Shown piece after piece: positions 26,476 through 36,100 of a DNA stretch of 64,000 bases; the stretch's first letter is position 1; each line of letters begins with the position of its first letter. The notes under the pieces are model-generated. The model had not been told where the DNA came from. It searched no databases and saw only the letters and a program-made list of their open reading frames with translations. Source of the stretch: JADJLQ01 sp964405735. Its GTDB lineage: Bacteria > Bacteroidota > Bacteroidia > Chitinophagales > Saprospiraceae. The translations under genes were made by a program, and so were the position numbers. Location of the stretch: the NCBI GenBank assembly GCA_964405735.1, contig CAYOPD010000003.1, positions 42,007 to 106,006 on the forward strand, read 5' to 3'.

Positions 26476-26946
26476 ATGAAAAAATTATTTTTTGTTTTGA
26501 CCATATGCCTGCTGGGCAGCATTGCTTTTGCCCAGAATAACACCCCGGCCGAAACCAAATCCGGCCCTGTGATGACGCTCAGCAGTGATGTAGTGGATTA
26601 TGGTGAAATCATGCAGAATGGTGATCCGGTGCGTAAAGTAAAATTTACCAACACGGGCACGGAACCCCTGATCATCAAAAATGCACAGGGCAGCTGCGGT
26701 TGCACCGTTCCTCTGTGGCCTAAAGAGCCGATCATGCCCGGTGAAACCAGTGAGATTGAGATACATTATGCCACAGACCGTATTGGTCAGATCATGAAGA
26801 CGGTGACCATCACGACCAATGAAATAGGAGCAAACCATGTCCTCCAGGTAAAAGGAAATGTAAAACCAAAACCGGTGGATGAAACCGTTCCCACCAAACA
26901 AGCCACCCTGCTTACCCCTGCCAAAAAACCAAACAGCAACAACTAA
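26476..26946 (+). CDS. Exported DUF1573 domain protein
   Basis: 156 residues from the ATG at 26476 (MKKLFFVLTICLLGSIAFAQ), which gives a standard signal peptide; two earlier ATG codons overlap the promoter. The DUF1573 domain covers about residues 35-130: VVDYGEIMQNGDPVRKVKFTN, then the conserved GSCGCTVP with two cysteines and ending WPKEPIMPGETSEIEIHY. It is an immunoglobulin-like periplasmic or surface domain of unknown role that is very common in Bacteroidota. The C-terminal 25 residues are low complexity. Transcribed alone, with its own promoter and terminator. Confidence 0.88.
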   Translation: MKKLFFVLTICLLGSIAFAQNNTPAETKSGPVMTLSSDVVDYGEIMQNGDPVRKVKFTNTGTEPLIIKNAQGSCGCTVPLWPKEPIMPGETSEIEIHYATDRIGQIMKTVTITTNEIGANHVLQVKGNVKPKPVDETVPTKQATLLTPAKKPNSNN

Positions 26947-26961
26947 TTTATCGCCTTACTG

Positions 26962-27000
26962 AAAAAAAGCCTGAATGGTTTGACCATTCAGGCTTTTTTT
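26962..27000 (+). terminator. Strong intrinsic terminator after the DUF1573 gene
   Basis: AAAAAAAGCCTGAATGG, loop TTTGA and its exact complement form a 17-pair stem whose 3' side ends in TTTTTTT. The A-run on the 5' side means it could also stop transcripts coming from the minus strand. Confidence 0.9.
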
Positions 27001-27130
27001 ATTGGCTTTAGCCTCATCTGCTCTCCCGGCTTCCTTCTCCAATAATCAGCCGTGAACTATCCAATATTTTCAAAGCATCATCCCTTTCGCCGGCATCCTT
27101 GATTATGGCTATTGGAATCGGCTAGCCCCA

Positions 27131-27203
27131 ACTTACCAACTTACTAACTTACCAACTTACCAACCGACTACTGACTAACTGACTAACTGACTAACTGACT
27201 AAC
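27131..27203. repeat. Tandem octamer repeat (ACTKACYA family)
   Basis: About nine copies of an eight-base unit stand head to tail. The right half is almost perfect (ACTGACTA about four times, 27169-27203); the left half is a variant (ACTTACCA/ACTTACTA, 27131-27163). It ends two bases before the stop codon of the OmpA gene and lies in the space between converging transcripts. It is not a multiple of three and does not enter either gene. Confidence 0.85.
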
Positions 27204-27204
27204 T

Positions 27205-28671
27205 TTAATCCAGGTATAACTTAAACTCCACCCTCCTGTTCGTTGCGCGGCCCTGTTGTGTTTCATTGGTGGCAATAGGCCTGGTCTGACCAAAACCTCT
27301 GGAGGAAACCCTGGCCCAGGCAAGTCCCTTGCTGATCAGGTAGTCGCGGCATGCCCTGGCTCTTTGTTCGCTGAGCCTTTTGTTGAAATCCGCGCTGCCG
27401 GTATTGTCCGTGTGTCCCGAGATCTCGATTTTATACTCCGGATAGTTTCTGAGAATTTGTGAAATCTGGTCAAGGATACGGTATGAATCGTTGTGCAAAG
27501 TAGCGCTGTTGTGCTGAAACTGAACATCCCTCATGGCTATATTCAGTACCTCTTTGTCTTCCTGTTTGATTTCCGGGCATCCCCGGTTGGAGGCGGGCCC
27601 AAAGGTATTGGGACAACGGTCATCACCATCATCGACTCCATCACCGTCGGTATCGGGACAACCGTTTTTGGTTTTTCCTGCCACGTTAGGGCATTTATCT
27701 ACCCGGTCGGCAACTCCATCCCCATCCTTATCCGGACAACCGCGTGCGGAAGGAGAGCCGGCGACCGTAGGACAATCATCCTGATCATCAATGACACCAT
27801 CGTTGTCGGTATCGGTCGAAGGGCATCCCCTGTTTAATTTTGTTCCTGCCAGGTTTGGACAATCGTCGTCCTTATCAGCGACTCCATCCCCATCGCTGTC
27901 CGGGCAGCCCCGCAACGCTTTGACACCGGGTATTTCAGGGCAAAGGTCATTGGGATCTTCAATACCATCCCCATCGGTATCAGGACAACCGGCAAATTGT
28001 TTTAGGCCCGGCTTATTTGGACAAAGATCCAGGTCATCCGGTATACCATCCCCATCCGAATCCTTGACCTCAGGCATTTTCTTTTCCTCTTTCTTGGCGG
28101 CTCCCTTGCCGAAATAATGTATAAAACCTATGGAAAACTGGTTGTTATTGCGCTGATCCGAGAGGGACAAACGGAATTCGGCCTGCAAGTTGACATAGGT
28201 GGTCCTGGCTATTTTTACATCAAGGCCGGCTCCCATCGGCAGCTGTACATTAAAGGTGTCCAGGTTTTCGGTGTTGACCCCAGCCCCACCCAGAAGGTAG
28301 GGGCGCAACGTTCCTTTTTTTGAATTGAAGCGGTATTGAAGCTGGGCATCCAGCTCTCCAAATGTGATGTTATCCGACTGGTCATTGATGCTGAATACTC
28401 CTATCCTTGCAGGAATATAAAGACGCAGGTTGTCCGTGAAGTTTCTCAAATAACCAACTTCAAATCCGCTGTTGAATTCACGGAAAGAACCAAAATTGGA
28501 CAGAGATCCTGCATTGGGGCTTTTATAATCAATGAAAGCACGTTTGAAGCTGATTCCGTTGACTGCAGTCCCGGCCGGTAAAGGTGCGGTTTGCTCCTGG
28601 GACAGCGTGTCCTGGCCAATCAATGTTGATGCGCCTGTCATAAGGATAAACAGAAATACAACATTTTTCAT
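27205..28671 (-). CDS. OmpA-family outer membrane protein with thrombospondin type 3 repeats
   Basis: 488 residues from the ATG at 28671 (MKNVVFLFILMTGASTLIGQ), a signal peptide; 21 codons upstream are leader. Residues about 35-200 are a predicted eight-strand beta-barrel-like domain. Then come six calcium-binding TSP3 repeats of the form DSDGDGxxDxxDxCP...GCP. The C-terminal 110 residues are the OmpA/MotB peptidoglycan-binding domain (ISGHTDNTGS, LSEQRARACRDYL, NRRVEFKL). Such proteins tie the outer membrane to the wall; the TSP3 part is a rigid calcium-dependent spacer. It is transcribed alone. Confidence 0.92.
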   Translation of the reverse strand: MKNVVFLFILMTGASTLIGQDTLSQEQTAPLPAGTAVNGISFKRAFIDYKSPNAGSLSNFGSFREFNSGFEVGYLRNFTDNLRLYIPARIGVFSINDQSDNITFGELDAQLQYRFNSKKGTLRPYLLGGAGVNTENLDTFNVQLPMGAGLDVKIARTTYVNLQAEFRLSLSDQRNNNQFSIGFIHYFGKGAAKKEEKKMPEVKDSDGDGIPDDLDLCPNKPGLKQFAGCPDTDGDGIEDPNDLCPEIPGVKALRGCPDSDGDGVADKDDDCPNLAGTKLNRGCPSTDTDNDGVIDDQDDCPTVAGSPSARGCPDKDGDGVADRVDKCPNVAGKTKNGCPDTDGDGVDDGDDRCPNTFGPASNRGCPEIKQEDKEVLNIAMRDVQFQHNSATLHNDSYRILDQISQILRNYPEYKIEISGHTDNTGSADFNKRLSEQRARACRDYLISKGLAWARVSSRGFGQTRPIATNETQQGRATNRRVEFKLYLD

Positions 28672-28731
28672 AAGTAGATTTTTTAAGTTGTTGATAGCCA
28701 ATGTATAAACGTATGTTTCCGGTAAACCAGT

Positions 28732-28739
28732 CAAATGTA
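28732..28739 (-). promoter_or_regulatory. Possible -7 box (TACATTTG) of the OmpA-family gene
   Basis: TACATTTG on the minus strand matches TAnnTTTG and lies 60 bases before the start codon. No clear TTTG stands at the -33 distance, so this is tentative. Confidence 0.4.
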
Positions 28740-28833
28740 CATCGAATTTTTTATATGTAGAATATCCTTAATGCAAAAAATATTGGTATTCAGTACTATT
28801 TTGAATTAATAAAAAATGAAATGTATTCGGAGA

Positions 28834-29337
28834 TCAACCACCCGCCAATTCTTCAAAGAAACCGGTATCCATATCCTTTCTTACATTATCCCAGTCAAAA
28901 TAACGGCCGTTCATGGCAATATAAACTCCGGGGCGCAGGGTCTGTACAAATGCCAGTGCGGCCCCGAGATTGAAAAAACCGTCGGATGAATTGCCAAACG
29001 CATAAGGGATCATGGCCCCCGTAAGGATGATGGTTTTGCCCTTGATCCCCGCCCGGGCAATTTCTGACGCGGTAGCTACCATCCGGTCCGTGCCATGGGT
29101 GATGATGATCCTTCGATGCGGGCTTCTTTTGCAGTTATGAATGATGATGCTCCGGTCTGCATCGGTAAGATCCAGGCTGTCCACCATCATCAGGGTTTTG
29201 ATATCGATATCCAGTTTGCAGCGCCCCCGGGCAAACATCTGTTTGAGGTGGGTATCCTTAAAATACAACTCACCGGTGATCAGATTGTATTCCTTGTCAA
29301 AAGTTCCGCCGGTCACAAACACCTGGATGGTTTCCAT
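28834..29337 (-). CDS. Minimal (single-domain) asparaginase-like protein
   Basis: 167 residues from the ATG at 29337 (METIQVFVTGGTFDKEY); the open frame upstream of it is not coding. It matches only the N-terminal domain of L-asparaginase (PF00710, usual protein about 330 residues). All catalytic residues expected by alignment to E. coli AnsB are present: Thr12 in GGTFD, Thr83-Asp84 in HGTDRM and Lys154 in NVRKDMD; GAMIPYAFGNSSDG is the usual substrate loop. The C-terminal domain, which helps complete the active site across the dimer in normal asparaginases, is missing. No signal peptide. Similar short proteins occur in Bacteroidota; activity is not certain. Divergent from the M1 peptidase. 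Confidence 0.82.
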   Translation of the reverse strand: METIQVFVTGGTFDKEYNLITGELYFKDTHLKQMFARGRCKLDIDIKTLMMVDSLDLTDADRSIIIHNCKRSPHRRIIITHGTDRMVATASEIARAGIKGKTIILTGAMIPYAFGNSSDGFFNLGAALAFVQTLRPGVYIAMNGRYFDWDNVRKDMDTGFFEELAGG

Positions 29338-29341
29338 ACCG

Positions 29342-29349
29342 CAAAGATA
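29342..29349 (-). promoter_or_regulatory. -7 box (TATCTTTG) abutting the asparaginase start
   Basis: TATCTTTG on the minus strand fits the -7 consensus and ends four bases before the ATG at 29337, so the transcript would be leaderless or nearly so. On the opposite strand TATCTTTA (29386-29393, one mismatch) stands three bases before the GTG of the M1 peptidase. Confidence 0.5.
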
Positions 29350-29396
29350 AACACCCTGCCCGCAGGACATGATTTGCGGCAGGCTTATCTTTACAT

Positions 29397-30752
29397 GTGC
29401 CCTGTAAGTTGCAAACATACTTGTTGCTGGCCATTCTGATCGCCAAATCGCCAGGCTTAATTGCACAGGATCCTGAGTCTGTGAATCCGATGATGGGGAT
29501 GGTGGATGTACAACAATACGACCTGGAACTCTGGATTCATCCGGGTGATACCGCCATCCTTGGAAAAACAACCATCGACCTTCTCATTATCAAGCCCCTG
29601 AAAACACTCATCCTTCAATTCAAAGATCTGCGGATCACCTCCCTCGTGTCCAATTCAGGGAAAATAAAATATAATCATGACGGAAAACAAATTTTTATCC
29701 GTACACGGAATCATTTAAAAGCAGGCAGATCCATCCGGCTTGAGCTTGAATATGAAGGGAAACCCACTGATGGCCTGATCATGAGACAAAACGAAACCCG
29801 GTACACGGTCTTTGCCGATAACTGGGCCAGTCGTGCACGCAACTGGTTTCCTTCTGTGGACCACCCTTCAGATAAAGCCCGTTTTCATGTTACAGTTCAT
29901 ACGGCTGATCCATTAAAGGTCATTGCCAACGGAGTTAAAATCAATGAATCCAACCTGGACGGACAAAAAACGATTATTTATCACATGAATCATCCCATTC
30001 CAACCTATTGCATGGTGATCGGGCTGGCAGAGATGAGCCTTGCCGGAGAACAGACAGCGGGTGGGATCCCGGTATATTATTATACCTATCGGGAGGACAG
30101 TGCCCATGCCCGGGAAAACTTTAAACGGGTAGCCGACATGGTTCATTTTTATGACAGCCTTATCGGGCCTTACCCATATGACCGGTTGTCGCTCGTCCAA
30201 TCCAGCACCCGCTTTGGAGGTATGGAAAACAGCAGCGCCATTTTCCTCGCAGACCAGGGCCCTGTCTACCGAAGAAGTTCAAATCCGGAAGGTATTCTGG
30301 CCCATGAGATTGCCCATCAGTGGTTTGGAGACGCGGTCACCCCATCTTCCTGGGCCGACCTTTGGCTCAGCGAAGGGTTCGCAACCTATTTTTCCGCTTT
30401 GTATTTTGAAGCCCGTGATGGTAAAACCAAATTTGACTCCATTTTAAACCGGACCCGGTCAGAATACTTACGCCGGTCACCTAAAAAAAACCCTGTAATT
30501 TATGACGGATACCCCCATCTCTTCCAGATGATGAATGCGGAAAACTACCAGAAAGGAGGATTGTTTCTCCATGCCCTGAGGCAGGTTATGGGTGATGCCC
30601 CCTTCTTTTCCACCATCCGGAAGTATTACGCCCTATATGCACACCGGAATGCAAGCACGGCGGATTTTCAGGTCCTGGCGGAGGCGGAAATCCGTAAAAA
30701 CCTGGACGATCTCTTCACGATCTGGTTGCGACATCCCGGCCTTCCTGAATAG
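29397..30752 (+). CDS. Short M1-family zinc aminopeptidase, exported
   Basis: 451 residues from a GTG at 29397 (MPCKLQTYLLLAILIAKSPGLIAQ), which gives a signal peptide. The beta-saddle N-terminal domain covers about 30-215; the exopeptidase motif FGGMENSSAIF is near 277, and the zinc site is HEIAHQWFGD with the third ligand Glu 18 residues on (LSEGF). The protein ends about 100 residues after the zinc site, so the C-terminal domains of LTA4H- or PepN-type enzymes (600-870 residues) are absent. It likely trims N-terminal residues from peptides in the periplasm. It converges on the response regulator with a shared terminator. Confidence 0.9.
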   Translation: MPCKLQTYLLLAILIAKSPGLIAQDPESVNPMMGMVDVQQYDLELWIHPGDTAILGKTTIDLLIIKPLKTLILQFKDLRITSLVSNSGKIKYNHDGKQIFIRTRNHLKAGRSIRLELEYEGKPTDGLIMRQNETRYTVFADNWASRARNWFPSVDHPSDKARFHVTVHTADPLKVIANGVKINESNLDGQKTIIYHMNHPIPTYCMVIGLAEMSLAGEQTAGGIPVYYYTYREDSAHARENFKRVADMVHFYDSLIGPYPYDRLSLVQSSTRFGGMENSSAIFLADQGPVYRRSSNPEGILAHEIAHQWFGDAVTPSSWADLWLSEGFATYFSALYFEARDGKTKFDSILNRTRSEYLRRSPKKNPVIYDGYPHLFQMMNAENYQKGGLFLHALRQVMGDAPFFSTIRKYYALYAHRNASTADFQVLAEAEIRKNLDDLFTIWLRHPGLPE

Positions 30753-30761
30753 AAAAGGGAT

Positions 30762-30807
30762 AAAAAAACGGGAATCTGTTTCCACAGATCCCCGTTCGGT
30801 TTTTTTA
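30762..30807. terminator. Bidirectional terminator between M1 peptidase and response regulator
   Basis: CGGG-A-ATCTGT, a four-base loop and ACAGAT-C-CCCG form a stem with one internal mismatch, followed by TTCGGTTTTTTT on the plus strand and by CGTTTTTTTA on the minus strand. It fits both converging genes. Confidence 0.75.
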
Positions 30808-30822
30808 ACGGATATAAATCGT

Positions 30823-31542
30823 TCAGACCGGCGCTTCATTTTTGACAAGGAGCTGGAATCCATTGCCATGTATGTTCACGATCTCGAGGTCCGGATCGTC
30901 TTTGAGGTATTTACGCAATTTAGTGACAAAGACATCCATGCTCCGGGCCGTGAAATAGTTGTCTTCTCCCCAGATTTTGGTCAGGGCTTCAGAGCGGGCG
31001 AGCACGTCGTTTTTGTACATGCAAAACATACGGAGCAAATGCGCTTCCTTGGGAGATAGCTTGTCCTTTTTATTGGTCACCGTATGGACCAGCAGGCGAA
31101 GCGGATAATTAAAATGGTACTTACCGATCGTGAATTCTTTGATCTCTTCCCTGGGATCCGCAGCTTTTTTGCTGCGCTTCAGAATAGCCTGGATCCGGTA
31201 TAACAATTCTTCGGAATTGAACGGTTTAGAGATATAGTCATCGGCCCCGGTTTTGAACCCTTCCAGGATATCCTGTTTCAGGGTCTTGGCAGTAAGGAAG
31301 ACAATAGGCATTTCCGGGTCTTTCTGCCTGACTTCTCTGGCAAGGGTGAATCCATCTTTTTTGGGCATCATCACATCGAAGATGCAAAGATCAAAATGGT
31401 CCTTTCTGAAAGCTTCATAACCTTCCTGCCCATCCGTAGCCAGCGTCACTTCAAAATCGTGCATTTCTAGATATGACCTGAGCACATCGCCAAAGTTTTG
31501 ATCATCTTCAACCAACAGGATCTTATTGTTCGTTTTTACCAT
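30823..31542 (-). CDS. OmpR/PhoB-family response regulator
   Basis: 239 residues. The receiver domain (about 6-120) has the acidic pair EDD at 12-14, the phosphorylation site Asp56 in IFDVMMPKKDG, Thr104 in FLTAKT and Lys106. A winged-helix DNA-binding domain follows (about 135-232, with LSPKEAHLLRMF and SMDVFVTKLRKYL). It is activated by phosphorylation, presumably by the histidine kinase gene 195 bases upstream on the same strand. Target genes cannot be read from the sequence. This type resembles RprY-like regulators of Bacteroidota. Confidence 0.92.
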   Translation of the reverse strand: MVKTNNKILLVEDDQNFGDVLRSYLEMHDFEVTLATDGQEGYEAFRKDHFDLCIFDVMMPKKDGFTLAREVRQKDPEMPIVFLTAKTLKQDILEGFKTGADDYISKPFNSEELLYRIQAILKRSKKAADPREEIKEFTIGKYHFNYPLRLLVHTVTNKKDKLSPKEAHLLRMFCMYKNDVLARSEALTKIWGEDNYFTARSMDVFVTKLRKYLKDDPDLEIVNIHGNGFQLLVKNEAPV

Positions 31543-31737
31543 AGAGGATTAGAATTTTGTATACAATGTTAACGTTAAAACCATTGAATTAATTTTAACA
31601 AAAAGTGAAATTTTAACAATTTTTGCCTGAAATAATTCATATCATAAATAAATATTATTTAATGAATTGTAATTCAATATTTTAAATAAAATAACCTCAT
31701 TACCGTCCTGGTCAGGGTTCAGATGAGTCATTCAGGA

Positions 31738-33093
31738 CTACAGACTTTTATTTTGATATTTTGGAAAGTACAATATAAAATTACTTCCTTTTCCCAGGGT
31801 GCTTTTCACCTGGATATTGCCCTGATGAGCGTCCACCATGACTTTTACATAACTTAATCCCAGGCCGAATCCTTTCACATCGTGCAGATTTCCGGTACTG
31901 ACCCGGTAAAATTTCTCAAAAATGTACTTTTGATTTTCCCGGCTGATGCCAATTCCTTTGTCTTCAATGGAAATCTCGATCCCCTGAAGGATGTTTCGCG
32001 TGGTGACGCGGATGTCCGGTGAGTCCGGGGAATATTTGTTGGCATTGTCCAGCAGGTTGTAAAGGATATTGCTGATGTGGGTCAGGTCGCCTTCGATGAC
32101 GGGGTCTTTGGCTTCCAGGTTCATTTTTAAATCGCCTTTTTTCCCTTTGATCTGCAGGTTGACGTTTTCAGAAATATTTTGCAGCAGTTCATGGACGTTG
32201 ATTTCAGAAAGTTTTAGCTGCAAATCCTTTTTCTCCAGCTGAGCCAATTGCAATACTTTCTCAACCTGCCCGAGCATGCGCGCATTTTCCTGCTTGATGA
32301 TCCTTGTAAACCGCTGGACTTTCTCCTGGTTGGAAATGATGGAAGGATTGTTGATGGAATCGGTGGCCAGGGAGATGGTCGCTATCGGGGTCTTGAATTC
32401 ATGAGTCATGTTGTTGATGAAATCATTTTTCATATCCGATATCTTTTTCTGGCGCTGAATGATATAGATGGTATAAGCGAAGCAGACCAGGATCAGCGAT
32501 GTAAAAAGGAGGGAACCCACCGCTGCGGGTATCAGGTTCTTCCAAATGATCTTGTTGCGGTGGGGCAGGTACAAAAAAAGCCTGCCGGAGCCCTTGCTGT
32601 TTCTGTCAAAGAGGTTGATTTTATAAGGCGTATAATAAAGGCCCGATTTGATGCCTGTGCGGGAGAGAGACGACTTGAGCGAAGTGACTGTAAAAAAATT
32701 GTCGACCACAACAAAACCCGAATCTCGGTTGGAATATATGCCGTAGTGGTATTCGGGACGGTTACCCAGTTTATGCACTGCCCTTTTCAACAGGGAATCT
32801 ATAAACAGGAATCCCGCCCGTCCATCCAGCCGTTCAATAATGCCCTGGTTCATAAATTCCGTAATGAGTTTCTGGCTTTCGGCAGGAGGCAGGTCGGCCA
32901 GGGGCTCCAGGTTCCGGTTGTCCCTCCGTTCCACTTCATCAATCACACTGACTAGGGCCTGGTTGACTTCACGGTCAAACTGGTTTTCCTGCTCCCTCAG
33001 GGTGAGCCTGATCCAGTACATCTGGAGCAGGATGGACCCCAGCAGGGCGATTCCCATGGAAATTATGATCAACCAAATGGTTCTTTTGGTCAT
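31738..33093 (-). CDS. Membrane sensor histidine kinase
   Basis: 451 residues. Two membrane segments (about 6-28 and 187-212) enclose a periplasmic sensor of about 160 residues that I do not recognise. The dimerisation/phosphoacceptor domain has His231 in MTHEFKTPIAT; the ATPase domain has the N box NLLDNANKYSP, G1 EDKGIGIS and G2 GFGLGLSYVK. No HAMP domain is evident. The response regulator lies downstream after a 195-base AT-rich gap with no terminator. Its start is 97 bases after sprA. A TATTTTTG box at 33176-33183 could be its own promoter. Confidence 0.92.
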   Translation of the reverse strand: MTKRTIWLIIISMGIALLGSILLQMYWIRLTLREQENQFDREVNQALVSVIDEVERRDNRNLEPLADLPPAESQKLITEFMNQGIIERLDGRAGFLFIDSLLKRAVHKLGNRPEYHYGIYSNRDSGFVVVDNFFTVTSLKSSLSRTGIKSGLYYTPYKINLFDRNSKGSGRLFLYLPHRNKIIWKNLIPAAVGSLLFTSLILVCFAYTIYIIQRQKKISDMKNDFINNMTHEFKTPIATISLATDSINNPSIISNQEKVQRFTRIIKQENARMLGQVEKVLQLAQLEKKDLQLKLSEINVHELLQNISENVNLQIKGKKGDLKMNLEAKDPVIEGDLTHISNILYNLLDNANKYSPDSPDIRVTTRNILQGIEISIEDKGIGISRENQKYIFEKFYRVSTGNLHDVKGFGLGLSYVKVMVDAHQGNIQVKSTLGKGSNFILYFPKYQNKSL

Positions 33094-33190
33094 TTCAGGC
33101 CCGACAGGTTTTTTAAATGAATAATCTCTCCGGTCATGAACCGAATGCCTGCAGGCAAACGGTTTGAAACGTCCGCAAAAATACGGTTAA

Positions 33191-36100
33191 TTATTTCAGG
33201 GCAAGCCGGACCGTTATGCCACCTTTAGCCGTCGTAATGGGAAAGGATTCCTGCACTGCCGGGATGATCCGGTTGTAATCAAAAAAGAGCCGCAAGGTCA
33301 CCCGGTCATTCACTTCGTAATCGGCTGCGTTGGCAATGCGAAGCATTTTTGCCCCACGGGTGGGAACGCTCTGGTCCTGGTCGAGTACCCGGTTGTTGGT
33401 AAGGTCATCCCGGAAGCTAAAATCAAACTTCAGGTTAAGGTCATTGCCTTTTTTGGCCTGATTGCCGGTTCTGCCGCGGGCATCAGGAGTTTGGTTGTCG
33501 GTGGGAGCCGGGGTCCTGGTCCGCTGCGGCGCCTTTTTGCCGAAAGGCATGACTACGTTTTTAATCCGCCAGCCAAATCCCAGGGTGATCTCCTTTGAAT
33601 TTTGTTCGATGAGCTGATAATCGATCATATTGAGCTGGAGACTTCGTTGAATCGTATAATCAAAGTTCAACTGCAGATCCGACAGGGTTTTAATATCGAT
33701 CCCGATGAGCGGGTTGAATGACTCCGTCATGACTACATTGGGGATTTCGATCCGTGAATAATAATCAGCAGTCAGGGCCTTGGTACGGTAAACCGAATCC
33801 GGATCATAAAACACATCCGAGTTAAACTGATTCACCAGGAGCCGGGAAGTATAACCGTGCCGGATGCTTGCACCGGATAAAAATGTTTTCAGAAACGGAA
33901 GTTTATGCAGGCCGTTATAAGTCAGTTGCCAGTTGGGCCTGGGATTGGTCTTAAATACATCCAGGCCGGCATTCTGAGGGTCAAGTCCGGTATACGTGGC
34001 GATGAAAGCGGGGATGATCACCTGCTGGTTTTTCCTGCCGAAGCCTTCTTTATAACCTTCATTCAGGGGGTGTTCGCCGGCACCGGGTTTATTGGGCTGG
34101 CGTTCTGAGAATATGGCCCTGTTCCGCTCAAACTGCGCGTAAAGGCTGTCCACATTTTTGCCAAATAGGGTGTTGATGCCCAGATAGGAAATATTAAAAG
34201 AGCCTACTTCCGTAGGGGTAAGATGTTTGAAGCCTCCGCCCAGTCCGTCGTTTTTAAAAAACTCGAGATAATTGCGCGTGTAATTTTTGTTGAGCGACAG
34301 TTCAATGTTGAAATCATTGAATGGTTCAATGGTCAGGCGGGCATCCAGGGTCTGGGTGTAATTTCTAGAGAATTGTTGGTTCAGCCGGATGTCGTCGGTG
34401 ATCAAACCTTTTTGGGCTATTTCTTCCAGCCAGGTCTGGCTCGGGTCCATGCCCAGAACATAAGCCCACCCCGGTTCGGCAAAACCATTGCTGAGGCCAA
34501 GGTATTTAGGGAGGGATCGGAAACCCGGAACCAGGGAAGCCAGGTTTTCATTGTAAGTGAGTCTCCCACGCCGCAAACTCATCAAGGGCCGGACCAATGC
34601 CCTTTCAATCCATGAAGGTTGTTTTTCCGCTTTTTCCCTGGTATTCCGGTCGGGCTGGGAGGATGGATCTGCGGGGGCATTTCTGTCCCGGGTGCGGGCC
34701 GGTTGTCCCTGATTGGAGGGGGGTTGATTGATTTTCTGCAAATAACCCCATTTTTCATATAAGGCGTCGAAATTCAGATTGGCAGACAACTGCCTCGTCT
34801 GACTGTTCTGGATGACATTGCCCAGAAAATCCACTACGTTTTCTGATCCTGCCAGCCAGGCAAAGGTGCCTGTACCCTGGGCGGTCACCTGGATCCAGTC
34901 CATCAACGGGATGTGTCGGGTGGGCAGGTTATAACTCGCGTTGTAGTTATGCATGTAGTTTTTAGGCCTTCCCAGGCTGCGGATATTGTCCCAAATGACT
35001 TCTTTATTTCTTTTTGGGTCATAGTTCGGATCCAGCCTGCCCAGGCTGTCCATCACGGCCAGCTCATCGATGGCTGAATTGTTGGATGCATTGAAAGAAA
35101 ATTTAAAAGACTGGGTCAGGTCCCATTGAAGATTGTATTTCCTGTCCCAGAAGAATAATTTGGTGATGGCCCGGCCATACTCCGGGGTTGAAAACCGGAA
35201 AGCCCGGGTCCCGTATCGCCGGTCCAGGCCGGTCGAAAAAGAAAAACTATTGGGCAACGGATTGATATTAAACTGGGTAAACCAACGCACCAGTTTGTCA
35301 TTTTTAACCAGCCTCCGGAAAGGGGTCAGGTATTTCGCCTGCCTGGCAAAATTGTAATTAAAGCCACCCTTGTATACATTTTCCTGGTCTTTCTCTACAA
35401 TGGGATCGTGGTTGGTGGTTTGGGTGAACGAATAGTTGAAGTTGAAATTGGATATGTCCCAGGGCGCGGGTTTGCTGTCCCCGGTCCTTTCTTTGCGCAC
35501 GTTGGTAAAATTGTAACTTCGGATGGATTCGTAATCCTGGGCCTGCTTGCGTATGGAATCCTTTTCGGTACTGTTGCGTGCTTCCAGTAATTTGTCTTTC
35601 AGTTTGATATCCAGGTCATAGGGATCAAATTTCGGAGCGCTGGCATTCACGCTGAGTTGGGTGTAAAACGGGATCTTGATCCCCCACTTTGAAGGTAAAA
35701 ATTTACCCAGTTCCAGGTTGGAATTGATATCAAATTGTTTGAGGTCCTCCTGTCGCCGTTCCAGTACTTTCTGATCCAGGGCTCCCCATCCAATGGAGTT
35801 CATGTTGCCGCTGATGGAAAGGTCTCCGAGATCAGCCAATTGGAGATCCAGCCTTCCAATGGCCCCGTATCCCCCCTGTTCGTTGAGCCCGTTTAACCGC
35901 AATTCGTTGAACCAAACATCCGCCTCATGCTGCCGGGCGCTCCGCACCGGGAAGCGCATTCCGAGCATGACCTGTTTTACCTTGCCGAGGGTGGGATTGC
36001 CCACAATGGCAATGATCCGTTCCGGGTTTTCCGGATCGGGAATGGCATATTCAAGATCCAGCGGGGCATTGTTTGCATTTCTTTCCTTTTTCAATTCCAC

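Noticed and set aside
27613..28074. Repeats inside the OmpA gene that could be taken for a DNA repeat array
   Set aside because: They encode the six TSP3 calcium-binding repeats; the similarity is explained at the protein level.
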